Assembly (NCBI GenBank): GCA_046328125.1
Contig: JAXLXF010000038.1
Span: forward strand, 8,347-72,346
Origin: JADZEM01 sp046328125
GTDB taxonomy: Bacteria > Chloroflexota > UBA6077 > JACCZL01
Reading direction: 5' to 3'
Length of the DNA: 64,000 bases
Position 1 is the stretch's first letter, and every line of letters begins with the position of its first letter. The position numbers and the translations under genes were made by a program. Below are positions 41,572 through 50,451 of the stretch, in pieces. A model generated the notes under the pieces. That model did no database searches and was not told the DNA's origin. It worked only from the letters and a program-made list of their open reading frames with translations.

Positions 41572-42723
41572 ATGGAGCTTCGCCCCTTCACGATCCAGGT
41601 CTCCGACGACGTGCTCGCCGACCTGCGCGAGCGGCTGAGCCGCGTCCGCTGGCCGGACGAGGCGCCCGGCGACGGCTGGGCGTACGGCACCGACCTGGCG
41701 TATCTCCAGCAGCTCGTCGCCTACTGGCGCGACACGTACGACTGGCGGGCCAACGAAGCGCTGCTGAACGCCTTCCACCACTACACCGTGCCGCTGGCCG
41801 GCATCGACCTGCACCTGATCCACGAGCCGGGCGTCGGCCCAAACCCGCTCCCGCTCTTGCTCTCCCACGGCTGGCCCGGCTCGGTCTGGGAGTTTCACAA
41901 GCTGATCCCGCTGCTGACCGACCCGGCCCGTTTCGGCGGCGACCCGGCCGACGCCTTCACCGTCGTGGCGCCGTCGCTGCCGGGCTACGGCTTCTCCTTC
42001 ACGCCGAATCAGCCTCGTTTCGGCGTGCCACAGATCGCCGAGGTGTTCGCCGAGCTGATGACGAGCGTGCTCGGATACGACCGGTTCGCGGCCCACGGTG
42101 GCGATTGGGGCTCGTTCATCACCGCCCGACTCGGCCACGCGTTCCCGCAGCACCTGTACGGCATCCACCTGACGATGCTCCCGATCCGCCGCGACCTTCC
42201 GAAACCAGATCAGCCAACCGAAGAGGACGAGCGCTACCTGGCCGAGCTCGGCGAATTCTTGCGCGAAGAGGCTGGCTACCAGTGGATCCAGGGCACGAAG
42301 CCCCAGACCCTGGCGTATGGGCTGACCGACTCGCCGGTCGGTCTGGCGGCCTGGATCGTCGAGAAGTTTCGAGCCTGGAGCGACTGCGACGGCGATCCGG
42401 AGCGCGTCTTCACTCGCGACGAGCTGCTGACCAACGTCATGCTCTACTGGGTGACCGGCGCCATCGGCTCCTCGTTCTGGCCGTACTACGCCCGCCTACA
42501 CGAGGGCTGGCCGCTGCCAGACGGCGCGTACGTCGGCGTCCCGACCGCCTACCTGGCGTTCCCGCGCGAGATCTACCGCCCGCCGCGCTCCTGGGCCGAG
42601 CGCACCTTCAACGTGCAGCGCTGGACCCCGGCGTCGCGCGGCGGCCACTTCGCCGCCCTGGAGCAACCGGAAACCCTGGCATGTGACCTCCGCGACTTCT
42701 TCCGGCCGTTCCGCCAGCGCTGA
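41572..42723 (+). CDS. Epoxide hydrolase (alpha/beta hydrolase with EHN domain)
   Basis: This 383-aa enzyme of the microsomal-type epoxide hydrolase family opens an epoxide to a diol through an aspartyl ester. Residues 1-~105 form the N-terminal EHN domain (LRERLSRVRWPDEAPG and W-rich segments). The oxyanion motif is LSHGWPGS (98-105), the nucleophile is Asp178 in AAHGGDWGSF, and the C-terminal His lies in SRGGHFAALEQPE. ATG 41572 has GAGG five bases upstream. It follows the zinc dehydrogenase gene closely on the same strand. The enzyme looks complete and lacks the N-terminal membrane anchor of mammalian forms. Confidence 0.88.
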   Translation: MELRPFTIQVSDDVLADLRERLSRVRWPDEAPGDGWAYGTDLAYLQQLVAYWRDTYDWRANEALLNAFHHYTVPLAGIDLHLIHEPGVGPNPLPLLLSHGWPGSVWEFHKLIPLLTDPARFGGDPADAFTVVAPSLPGYGFSFTPNQPRFGVPQIAEVFAELMTSVLGYDRFAAHGGDWGSFITARLGHAFPQHLYGIHLTMLPIRRDLPKPDQPTEEDERYLAELGEFLREEAGYQWIQGTKPQTLAYGLTDSPVGLAAWIVEKFRAWSDCDGDPERVFTRDELLTNVMLYWVTGAIGSSFWPYYARLHEGWPLPDGAYVGVPTAYLAFPREIYRPPRSWAERTFNVQRWTPASRGGHFAALEQPETLACDLRDFFRPFRQR

Positions 42724-42763
42724 TGCCGCGCCAGGATGGTTTGACTTTGGGGTAGCGTTACCC

Positions 42764-43966
42764 TCACGTCTCGAAGAGCGTGCGCAGGTGCGCGTTCAGG
42801 AAGCGGCCGGTCGGGTCCGCCCGCTCCCGAGCCGCCCGGAACCGGTCAAACTCGGGGTAGAGGGCGCGCAGCTCGCGGGCCGTGTGCGTGTGCAGCTTCC
42901 CCCAGTGTGGCCGCCCGCGATGATTCCGGAAGATCGCCTCGGCGTCCGAGAAGAACGCCTCGCGCGGCAGCTCCACGGCCTGGTGGATCGAGATCGTCAC
43001 CGTCGCGCGACCGGAGGCCGGGCTGAGCGGGATGTCGTCCGCACGTAGGGTCCGGTACTCGATCGGCCAGAACACATCCGGGTGGCGCGTCCGCATCAAC
43101 TCGCGGATCTCGCGGAGGCAGTCCGGCCCCGACTCGGCCGGAACCGCGAACTCCATCTCGTTGAACTTCAGATTCCGCTCGGACGGGAAGATCCGGTGGC
43201 TCCAGTCCACCCGCTCCGGCGTCAGGTAGCGCGGCATCCGGCCTGACGCGGGGATCGGCGGCGCGATCTCCCCGACCGGGCGGTCGGTCGGGTTGAGCGC
43301 CTTCATCGCGCAGGCGTCGTCGTGGGGGCTCCAGAAGAGCTCGAAGTGACGGTTCTGCTCGATCAGCTCGGGGAGCTGGGCCATGCACGGCTCGAACGGG
43401 GCCGGCCAGGTCCGCTCGTGGAGGCGGTAGGCCGGCAGCACTCGCAGCGTGATCCGCGAAAGCACCCCAAACGCGCCGAGCGAGACCCTGGCGGCGTGGA
43501 AGACCTCCGGCTCGACCGTCTCGGAGCAGTCCAGCAGGTCGCCGCCGGCCGTCACGATCCGCAATCCTGCCACCTGGCTGGAGAAGCTGCCGAGCGTACG
43601 CCCCGTCCCGTGAGTGCCGGTGCTGACCGCGCCGGCCAGCGCCTGCCGGTCGATGTCGCCCATGTTGGCGAGCCCAAGACCGGCCTGAAGCAGCGGCTCG
43701 CCAAGGTCGTACAGCTTCGTGCCGGCCCACACGGTAGCCGTGCCGGCGACCGCGTCCGCCTCGACGATACCAGACAGGGCGTCCAGCGAGAGCAGCGTAC
43801 CGGTCGTCTCACAGATCGGGGTAAACGAGTGGCCGCTGCCCGCGACCCGGACCGGCCCCGCGTGCGTCGCCACGATTGTTGCCAGCTCCGATTCGTCGCG
43901 TGGCCGCTCGATCCGCGCCGGCGAGCAGGTGACACTGCCCGACCAGTTCGTCCAGGTGTCGGGCAT
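42764..43966 (-). CDS. FAD-linked sugar-1,4-lactone oxidase-like protein
   Basis: This 400-aa flavoprotein has an N-terminal FAD-binding (PCMH) domain: ATHAGPVRVAGSGHSFTPIC near residue 40 and QALAGAVSTGTHGTG near 115, where the conserved HGTG contacts FAD. The C-terminal substrate domain is of the D-arabinono-lactone oxidase type, ending HWGKLHTHTARELRALYPEF and ADPTGRFLNAHL. The family (aldonolactone and alditol oxidases) oxidises sugar lactones or polyols with oxygen or another acceptor. ATG 43966 has GGAGGG six bases upstream. It converges on the epoxide hydrolase gene, and the long upstream gap holds a candidate promoter. Confidence 0.82.
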   Translation of the reverse strand: MPDTWTNWSGSVTCSPARIERPRDESELATIVATHAGPVRVAGSGHSFTPICETTGTLLSLDALSGIVEADAVAGTATVWAGTKLYDLGEPLLQAGLGLANMGDIDRQALAGAVSTGTHGTGRTLGSFSSQVAGLRIVTAGGDLLDCSETVEPEVFHAARVSLGAFGVLSRITLRVLPAYRLHERTWPAPFEPCMAQLPELIEQNRHFELFWSPHDDACAMKALNPTDRPVGEIAPPIPASGRMPRYLTPERVDWSHRIFPSERNLKFNEMEFAVPAESGPDCLREIRELMRTRHPDVFWPIEYRTLRADDIPLSPASGRATVTISIHQAVELPREAFFSDAEAIFRNHRGRPHWGKLHTHTARELRALYPEFDRFRAARERADPTGRFLNAHLRTLFET

Positions 43967-44008
43967 CGGCGACCCTCCAGTCGTGCTACACTGGCGCCCC
44001 ACGTTCCC

Positions 44009-44014
44009 ATTATC
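44009..44014 (-). promoter_or_regulatory. -10-like GATAAT upstream of the lactone-oxidase gene
   Basis: On the minus strand GATAAT lies 43 bases before the ATG at 43966. The wider gap 43967-44511 shows no convincing gene; it contains GC-rich partial hairpins near 44130-44160 and the leader of the VTC gene. Confidence 0.35.
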
Positions 44015-44511
44015 GCGGTACTGGGCATGAATGAAGCGGGCGGACGAAGCGTCAGATGCGCCAGAGTGTGACTCGTAGACAGTCACCCTCGGCCACCAAG
44101 ATCCGTAAAACGTGGTGAGGGGTACCCACTCACCGGTGGAGCACCGGCGGGTGGACCGCCGCACCCCGGCTAGCGTACCCTGGCACCAGAGTTGTAACAA
44201 GCGACACAACCACCGGGACTTGACCGTTGCGGGCACGAAATCTGCGATATCGGCCCGACGTAGCATGGCCCGGCACAGCGTGACGCGAACGTGGTACCCT
44301 GACACAACCTTCAGGAGACCCACAGAATTCAAGGGTTATGAGCTCAGATTCCGGTGCGATGCTACAGAAGCACGAGGTTCAACCCTCAACTGCCTGGGTG
44401 GGGACACCTGGCCGGACCGAGGGCGTAACGTCCACGCCCACCCCCCATCCGGACCAGGCCCTGAGCAGGAGCTCCAGGCAGTCACCTTCAGTACGCGCGC
44501 CGGAGAATCCT

Positions 44512-45354
44512 ATGGCCACCGCTTCAGCTACCGCCCCTGCGCCCGCGTCGATGACGATGACGCCGGGTGAGCCAACGTCGGCTCGCCGCGATGGCGGGTC
44601 TTCATCTCTGACGCGGATCCTCGCGCGGTACACGCCGACGACGCTGGCCGAGATGGACAAAGTCGCGCTGCTGAACCGGTTCGATACCAAGTACCTGCTC
44701 GCCGCCTCCGAGCTGCTCGCGCTGCTGCCGTCGCTCGCCGACGAGTACGACGTGCTGGAAGTGGACGGGCGGCGGGCGCATCGGTACCGAACGCTCTACT
44801 TCGACACCCCAGAGTTCGATCTGTACCAGCGGCACCATCAGGATCTCGCCGAGCGGCACAAGGTCCGCAGCCGGCAGTACCTGGACAGCGATCTCGCGTT
44901 CTTCGAGATCAAGTCGAAGACCACCCACGGCCAGACCCTCAAGGACCGGCTGCCGACCGACCATGCGCTGGTCGAGCTGACGCCCGAGGCCCGCGCGCTC
45001 CTGACCGACCGCCTGCCGGAGGACGAGCGCCAGCTCGAGCCGAAGCTCTGGAACGACTTCGTGCGGATCACCCTGGTGGGCAAGCAGCGCGCCGAGCGAC
45101 TGACCCTCGACCTGGGCATCCAGTTCGACTACGAGGGCCGGACGGCGATCCTGCCGGGCGTGGCGATCTGCGAGCTGAAGCAGGGCAGCGCCGGCCAGAC
45201 CTCGGCGTTCGCGCGGCGGATGGAGCAGCTGGGCGTCGAGCCGACCAGCATCAGCAAGTACTGTGCTGGGGTGGCGCTGCTGGTGCCGACCGCGCCCCAA
45301 GAGACGTACCAGGAGAAGCTCCGCGAGATCGAGCGCGTCGCCCGCGGCGCCTGA
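44512..45354 (+). CDS. VTC-domain polyphosphate polymerase
   Basis: This 280-aa cytosolic protein is nearly entirely a VTC catalytic domain, which polymerises polyphosphate from ATP in the yeast enzyme. Basic tunnel motifs are visible: NRFDTKYLL, RYRTLYFDTPEFDLYQRHHQ, HKVRSRQYLDSDLAFFEIKS and VRITLVGKQRAERLTLDLGI, ending with ICELKQ and the KYC helix. ATG 44512 has GGAG six bases upstream; an earlier ATG at 44338 would add ~58 low-complexity residues. Bacterial VTC genes often sit next to a DUF4956 membrane protein or CotH kinase, but neither is here. Confidence 0.83.
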   Translation: MATASATAPAPASMTMTPGEPTSARRDGGSSSLTRILARYTPTTLAEMDKVALLNRFDTKYLLAASELLALLPSLADEYDVLEVDGRRAHRYRTLYFDTPEFDLYQRHHQDLAERHKVRSRQYLDSDLAFFEIKSKTTHGQTLKDRLPTDHALVELTPEARALLTDRLPEDERQLEPKLWNDFVRITLVGKQRAERLTLDLGIQFDYEGRTAILPGVAICELKQGSAGQTSAFARRMEQLGVEPTSISKYCAGVALLVPTAPQETYQEKLREIERVARGA

Positions 45355-45450
45355 CGGGTCAGTGGACTACAGTCCGCAGCCCGGTTGACATGCCAGCCGT
45401 CTCCTCGTCAGCCTTCGACTCGCCCCGTTCAGATAGCGTTCCCATCCTCG

Positions 45451-45508
45451 CCGCGAGCGTCAGCGAGCCGGACCCCGTTCTTGAAGGTCCGCTCGCTGAC
45501 GCTCGCGG
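45451..45508. repeat. 23-bp inverted repeat in the VTC-sulfatase gap
   Basis: CCGCGAGCGTCAGCGAG(C)CGGACC at 45451-45474 pairs with GGTCCGCTCGCTGACGCTCGCGG (shown in 20-base pieces: GGTCCGCTCGCTGACGCTCG at 45486-45505), with one unpaired C. The loop is CCGTTCTTGAA. No T-run follows. It may end the VTC transcript or act on the sulfatase leader. Confidence 0.6.
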
Positions 45509-45621
45509 TGACGACGTGCCGTAGCGGCCACACTGAACGGCATTGGCCCCCAAAGCGTCCTGGCTCGTTCCCGCCGTACCCGCCATACTGACGCCACGCT
45601 CGAAGTGGAGGGGAGACGGCC

Positions 45622-47919
45622 GTGGCGGAGATGCGGACGTACCAGGAAGGCACGCCGTTCAGCGGCACCATCGGACGAACGGCCGGCGAGTCGACGGCTG
45701 CCTGGCCCGTTGCGAAGCGGGCCAGAGACGGCGCCCCAAACGTCATCTTCATCCTGCTGGACGACGTCGGGTTCGCGCAGCTTGGCTGCTTCGGCGCCGA
45801 TATCCGCACCCCGACGTTCGACCGGCTGGCAGCGGGCGGGCTGCGCTACCGCGACTTCCACACCACGGCGATCTGCTCGCCGACCCGGTCCTGCCTGTTG
45901 ACCGGCCGCAACCATCACTCCAACGGCGTCGGGATCATCCAGGAGATGGCGACCGGGTTCCCCGGCTACAACGGCAGCGTGCCCCGCGAGAACGGCTTCC
46001 TCTCCGAGACGCTGTTGCAGGAGGGGTACGCCACCTTCGCCGTCGGCAAGTGGCATCTGACGCTCGCGTCGGAGTATGCCTCTGGCGCCTCAAAGGCGCG
46101 CTGGCCGCTCTCACGGGGCTTCGAGCGCTACTACGGGTTCCTCGGCGGCAAGACCAGCCAGTGGGCGCCGACCCTCGTCCACGACAGCCACTACGTCGAT
46201 CCGCCCAACGCCCTGGACGAGAGCTACCACCTGAACGCCGACCTGGCGGACCGGGCCATCGAGTACGTCACCGATCTCCGGACCGTCTCGCCGGACAAGC
46301 CGTTCTTTCTCTACTACTGCCTCGGAGCCGGGCACTCACCGCACCACGTCGAGCGCGAGTGGATCGAGAAGTATCGCGGCCAGTTCGACCGGGGCTGGGA
46401 CCGCTGGCGCGAGGACGTCTTCGCGCGGCAGATCGAGATGGGGATCGTGCCGCCGGGCACGCAGCTCTCGGCGCGGCCGGACTGGGTGCCGGCCTGGGAC
46501 TCTCTCTCCGACGACGAGCGCCGGCTGTACGCCCGCCAGATGGAGGTGTACGCCGCGTTCCTGGAGCAGACCGACCATCACATCGGCCGGGTGATCTCCT
46601 ACCTGGAGGAGATCGGCGAGCTCGACAACACCCTGATCTTCCTGACCTCGGACAACGGGGCCAGCTCCGAGGGCGGGCCGTTCGGCTCGTTCAACGAGAA
46701 CCTGTTCGCGAACCGGATGGACCCGAGCGTCGCGGAGAACCTGGCCCACCTGGACGACTGGGGCAGCGTGCGCTCCTTCCCCAACTACTCCTGGGGCTGG
46801 GCCTGGGCCGGTAACACGCCGCTGAAGCGTTGGAAGCGGTACCTCCACCAGGGCGGCATGAGCGACGCGGCGATCGTCCACTGGCCGAACGGGATCGCGG
46901 CCCGGGGCGAGGTGCGCGGCCAGTACGCCCACGTGGTGGACGTGGTGCCGACCGTCCTCGAAGCGCTCGGGCTGGACGCGCCGGCCGTCCTCAACGGCGT
47001 GCCTCAGAAGCCGATCGAGGGGGTCAGCTTCGCGCACACCTTCGCGGACGCGACGGCCCCGACGAAGAAGACGGTCCAGTACTACGAGATGATCGGCTCG
47101 CGGGCGATCTGGCAGGACGGCTGGAAGGCCGTTGCCGAGCAGGAGCAGGGACCAGAGCTGACGCAGGCCATGTTGGACGCCCAGCAGTGGGAGCTGTACC
47201 ACGTCGCCGAGGACTTCTCGGAGTGCAACGACCTTGCCGCACAGCACCCCGAGAAGCTGCGGGAGCTGATCGACCGCTGGTGGCAGGAGGCCGAGAAGTA
47301 CAACGTCCTGCCGCTCGACTCCCGGATGCAGGCCCGGATGGCCGAGCCGAAGCCGCTCGCCGCCCGTCCGACCGGCCGCTACGTCTACTACCCCGGCGGC
47401 GCTCCCAGCTTCGAGTACACCGCCGTCAACGTCAAGAACCGCTCGCACACCATCACGGCGCACGTCGAGATCCCGGCCGGCGGCGCCGAGGGCGTCCTGC
47501 TGGCCCACGGCAGCTGGTTCGCCGGCTACGCGCTCTACGTCCAGGACGGGCGGCTCCACTACGTCCACAACTACCTGGGGCTGGCCGAATACCGCGTGAG
47601 CTCGACCGCTCCGTTGCCGACCGGACCGCTCACGCTCGGCTTCCAGTTCCGCAAGACCGGCGAGCACCGAGGGATCGGGATGCTCTCCGTCAACGGCGAG
47701 CGGGTCGGCGAGGGCGAGATCCCCCGCACCATCCCGGGCGTCATCGAGACCTCCGGCGAGGGGCTTTGCTGCGGCTTCGACAGCGGCCTGCCAGTGACCG
47801 ACCGGTACCAGGCGCCGTTCCGCTTCACCGGCACCATCAAGCGGGTCGTGGTCGAGGTGGAGGGCGTCGAAGCCGTGGACCCCGAGGCGGAGCTGCGGGC
47901 AGCCTTCACCACCCAGTAG
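45622..47919 (+). CDS. Arylsulfatase (type I, formylglycine-dependent), large form
   Basis: This 765-aa sulfatase has metal-binding LLDDVG near residues 46-51, the maturation motif ICSPTRSCLLTG with Cys85 expected to become formylglycine, VGKWHLTLASEYA, and SDNGASSEGGPFG (metal Asp/Asn). After the catalytic core and C-terminal subdomain (to about 575) comes a ~170-residue beta-rich domain (AHVEIPAGGAEGVLLAHGSW ... FTGTIKRVVVEVEG) that is shared with the convergent sulfatase 48047-50293. The start is GTG 45622, with GGGGAG upstream. No signal peptide is seen, so it is probably cytosolic. It hydrolyses sulfate esters of unknown nature. Confidence 0.9.
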   Translation: MAEMRTYQEGTPFSGTIGRTAGESTAAWPVAKRARDGAPNVIFILLDDVGFAQLGCFGADIRTPTFDRLAAGGLRYRDFHTTAICSPTRSCLLTGRNHHSNGVGIIQEMATGFPGYNGSVPRENGFLSETLLQEGYATFAVGKWHLTLASEYASGASKARWPLSRGFERYYGFLGGKTSQWAPTLVHDSHYVDPPNALDESYHLNADLADRAIEYVTDLRTVSPDKPFFLYYCLGAGHSPHHVEREWIEKYRGQFDRGWDRWREDVFARQIEMGIVPPGTQLSARPDWVPAWDSLSDDERRLYARQMEVYAAFLEQTDHHIGRVISYLEEIGELDNTLIFLTSDNGASSEGGPFGSFNENLFANRMDPSVAENLAHLDDWGSVRSFPNYSWGWAWAGNTPLKRWKRYLHQGGMSDAAIVHWPNGIAARGEVRGQYAHVVDVVPTVLEALGLDAPAVLNGVPQKPIEGVSFAHTFADATAPTKKTVQYYEMIGSRAIWQDGWKAVAEQEQGPELTQAMLDAQQWELYHVAEDFSECNDLAAQHPEKLRELIDRWWQEAEKYNVLPLDSRMQARMAEPKPLAARPTGRYVYYPGGAPSFEYTAVNVKNRSHTITAHVEIPAGGAEGVLLAHGSWFAGYALYVQDGRLHYVHNYLGLAEYRVSSTAPLPTGPLTLGFQFRKTGEHRGIGMLSVNGERVGEGEIPRTIPGVIETSGEGLCCGFDSGLPVTDRYQAPFRFTGTIKRVVVEVEGVEAVDPEAELRAAFTTQ

Positions 47920-47922
47920 CCA

Positions 47923-48036
47923 GGAGCCCCACCCCCCGACCCCCTCTCCACCGCGGTGGAGAGGGGGAGCCATACAGGCGTCTCTCCCTCTCCATCGCAA
48001 TGGGGACAGTACGGGCTGGGGGTGGGGCTCCCGCTG
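47923..48036. repeat. Family B double element between convergent sulfatases
   Basis: GGAGCCCCACCCCCCGACCC with a CCCCTCTCCACCGCGGTGGA hairpin on the left is mirrored by CTCTCCATCGCAATGGGG and GGGGTGGGGCTCC on the right. The layout is the same as at 22041-22146. It occupies nearly the whole 127-base gap between two facing stop codons, an ideal bidirectional terminator position. Confidence 0.75.
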
Positions 48037-48046
48037 TCTGCCTCGG

Positions 48047-50293
48047 TCACTCCTCGGCGAGGGCCGCCCGCTCCTCGGCGGCCGGGTCGCGCTGCTGGTC
48101 GTCGGCCAGCTCCACGGTCACGCGGTGGAGCGTGCCGGTGAAGGTGAACGGCACCGCGTACCGCTCGCTGACCGGCGAGCCGTCGTCTCGGCCGCAGTGG
48201 AGGCCGGCCTGGGCCGCCATGAACGGCCAGGTCTGGGGCAGCTCGCCCTCGCCGACCGACGTGCCGTCCACGAGCAGCTTGCCGCGACCCTGGTGCTGGC
48301 CGGTCTTCGCAAACTCGAACCGGCAGATATGCCGGCCGGGCGCGATCTCGCCGTGCGACACGATCGTGTAGCGGACCTCGCCGAAGTTGTACTCGTACAC
48401 CAGCCGGCCGTCTTTGACGAACAGCACGTAGCCGCCGAAGCGGTTGCCGGCCGCCAGCAACACCCCCTCGGCGCCGCCCTCCGGGATCGTGACCTCCGCC
48501 GAGATCGTGTACGAGCGGTTGGTGATGTTCGGCGAGCTCTGCCGCTCCACCCGCGCCATGCCCGGGTAGTACACGAAGTGGGTACGCGCGCCTGGCCGCC
48601 CCGCCGACCGCAGAGCCCCCACGTCGCGGTCGTCCAGCGGCAGCACGTCGTACTGGCCGGCCTCGGTCCACCAGCGCTCCACCATCTGGCGCAGCTTCTC
48701 GGGCTGCTCGCTCGCCAGGTTGCGCTCCTCGGCGTAATCGTCGTCCAGGTGGTACAGCTCCCACTGATCCCGGTCGAAGTCGGCGCCGGTGCGGTGCTTC
48801 GCGACGGCCTTCCAGCCCCGGTGCCAGATCGCGCGGTTGCCCAGCATCTCGAAGTACTGGACCTCCTTGCGAGTGGCGGCGTCCGGCTGGTCGAACGTGT
48901 AGGCCAGGCTGGTGCCGTGGATCGGCATCTGGGGCACGTCGTTCAGGACGGCCGGCGCCGACACTCCGAGCAGATCCAGTACGGTCGGCACGATGTCCGT
49001 GACGTGGTGGTACTGGTGGCGCAGGCCGGGCTCCGCGATCCGGGCCGGCCAGTGGACGATCAACGGATCGCGGACGCCGCCGCCGTGGGTGTCCTTCTTG
49101 TACCACTTGAACGGCGTGTTGCCGGCCTGCGCCCAGCCGGTCGGGTAGTGGACGTTGGTCGTCTCGTCGCCCAGACGGTCGAGCGCCTCCAGGCTCAGGG
49201 CGAGCGGCTCCGGGACGCGGCTGGAGTACGCCTTGTAGACGTTGAAGCAGCCAACGCGCGTCCCCTCGTTGCTGGCGCCGTTGTCCGACATCAGCACGAC
49301 CATCGTGTTGTCGAGCTGGCCGATCTCCTCCAGGTAGGCGATCAGCCGGCCGATCTGGGCGTCGGTGTGGTCGAGGAAGCCGGCGTACACCTCCATCTGG
49401 CGCGCGGCGACCCGCTGCTCGTCTGCTGTGAGCTCGTCCCAGGGCGGCACGTCTTCGTTGAGGGCCGGCAGCTCGACGCCCTCCGGTACGATGCCCATCG
49501 CCTTCTGGCGGGCCAGCCACTCGCCGCGCACCACCTCCCAGCCCGCGTCGAACCGGCCCTCGTACTTGTCGATGTGGGCGGCGGGCGCCTGGTGCGGCCA
49601 GTGCGCCGCCCCGAACGCGACGTACAGGAAGAACGGCTTGCCGGGCGCCGCGCTCTGCTGATCGCGGACGTACTCGACGGCGTGGTCGATCAGGTCTTCC
49701 GACAGGTGGTAGCCGGGCCGCCGCGGCGTGTCCACGATCTCGTTGCCCTCGCACAGCTCCGGGTGCCACTGGTCGGTGTAGCCGGCCTGGAAGCCGTACC
49801 AGCGGTCGAAGCCGCGCTGAAGCGGCCAGGCGTCGAACGGGCCGGCGGCGGTCGCCTCCCGCAGCGGCATCAGGTGCCACTTGCCCACCACGAAGCTGTT
49901 GTAGCCGTGTGGACGCAGCATCTCGGCGAGAGTCGCGGCGCGCCTGGTCAGGCGGCCGGCGTAGCCCGGGTAGCCGGTCGCGTACTCGACGACAGTCCCG
50001 AGACCGGCCGCGTGGTGGTTGCGGCCGGTCATCAGGCAGGCGCGGGTCGGGGAGCACATCGCGGTGGTGTGGAAGTTGGTGTACTGGAGGCCGCCGCTCG
50101 CCAGCCGGTCCATGGTGGGCGTCTCGATGGTGGAGCCGTAGCAGCCGAGGTGGGCGAACCCGACGTCGTCCAGCAGGATGAAGACGACGTTGGGCGCACC
50201 GGCCGGCGCGGCGGCCGGCTGGGGCCACGATGGCGTGGATTCCTGGTAGGTCCGCCCAATCGTGCCGTCGAAGACGGGCTCGGCAGGTGGCAT
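48047..50293 (-). CDS. Arylsulfatase, paralogue of the convergent gene
   Basis: This 748-aa type I sulfatase has LLDDVGFAHLGCYGS, the Cys-type motif AMCSPTRACLMTG (Cys80 to formylglycine), VGKWHLMPLREA and SDNGASNEGTRVG. It shares the same C-terminal ~170-residue beta domain (ISAEVTIPEGGAEGVLLAAG ... FTGTLHRVTVELAD) with 45622-47919, so the two arose by duplication and lie tail to tail. ATG 50293 is preceded by GGAGAGCG about eight bases upstream. No export signal is seen. It is divergent from the third sulfatase across 158 bases. Confidence 0.9.
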   Translation of the reverse strand: MPPAEPVFDGTIGRTYQESTPSWPQPAAAPAGAPNVVFILLDDVGFAHLGCYGSTIETPTMDRLASGGLQYTNFHTTAMCSPTRACLMTGRNHHAAGLGTVVEYATGYPGYAGRLTRRAATLAEMLRPHGYNSFVVGKWHLMPLREATAAGPFDAWPLQRGFDRWYGFQAGYTDQWHPELCEGNEIVDTPRRPGYHLSEDLIDHAVEYVRDQQSAAPGKPFFLYVAFGAAHWPHQAPAAHIDKYEGRFDAGWEVVRGEWLARQKAMGIVPEGVELPALNEDVPPWDELTADEQRVAARQMEVYAGFLDHTDAQIGRLIAYLEEIGQLDNTMVVLMSDNGASNEGTRVGCFNVYKAYSSRVPEPLALSLEALDRLGDETTNVHYPTGWAQAGNTPFKWYKKDTHGGGVRDPLIVHWPARIAEPGLRHQYHHVTDIVPTVLDLLGVSAPAVLNDVPQMPIHGTSLAYTFDQPDAATRKEVQYFEMLGNRAIWHRGWKAVAKHRTGADFDRDQWELYHLDDDYAEERNLASEQPEKLRQMVERWWTEAGQYDVLPLDDRDVGALRSAGRPGARTHFVYYPGMARVERQSSPNITNRSYTISAEVTIPEGGAEGVLLAAGNRFGGYVLFVKDGRLVYEYNFGEVRYTIVSHGEIAPGRHICRFEFAKTGQHQGRGKLLVDGTSVGEGELPQTWPFMAAQAGLHCGRDDGSPVSERYAVPFTFTGTLHRVTVELADDQQRDPAAEERAALAEE

Positions 50294-50451
50294 CGGTCGC
50301 TCTCCGTCGTTGGTCGCTCGCCCTCCGTCGTTGGACGGGCGGCCTATGATAGCGAGATCGCGGGTCCGTGGGGACGGCGCATGTGCTACCCTCCCGTCCC
50401 GCGCCCGATGCAGCGAACGCGTCGGCGCACTGAACGCGGAGTGGAGCGGGA

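Noticed and set aside
44338..44511. Earlier ATG at 44338 as start of the VTC protein
   Set aside because: It would add ~58 low-complexity residues outside the VTC domain; ATG 44512 has a better-placed GGAG. It remains possible.
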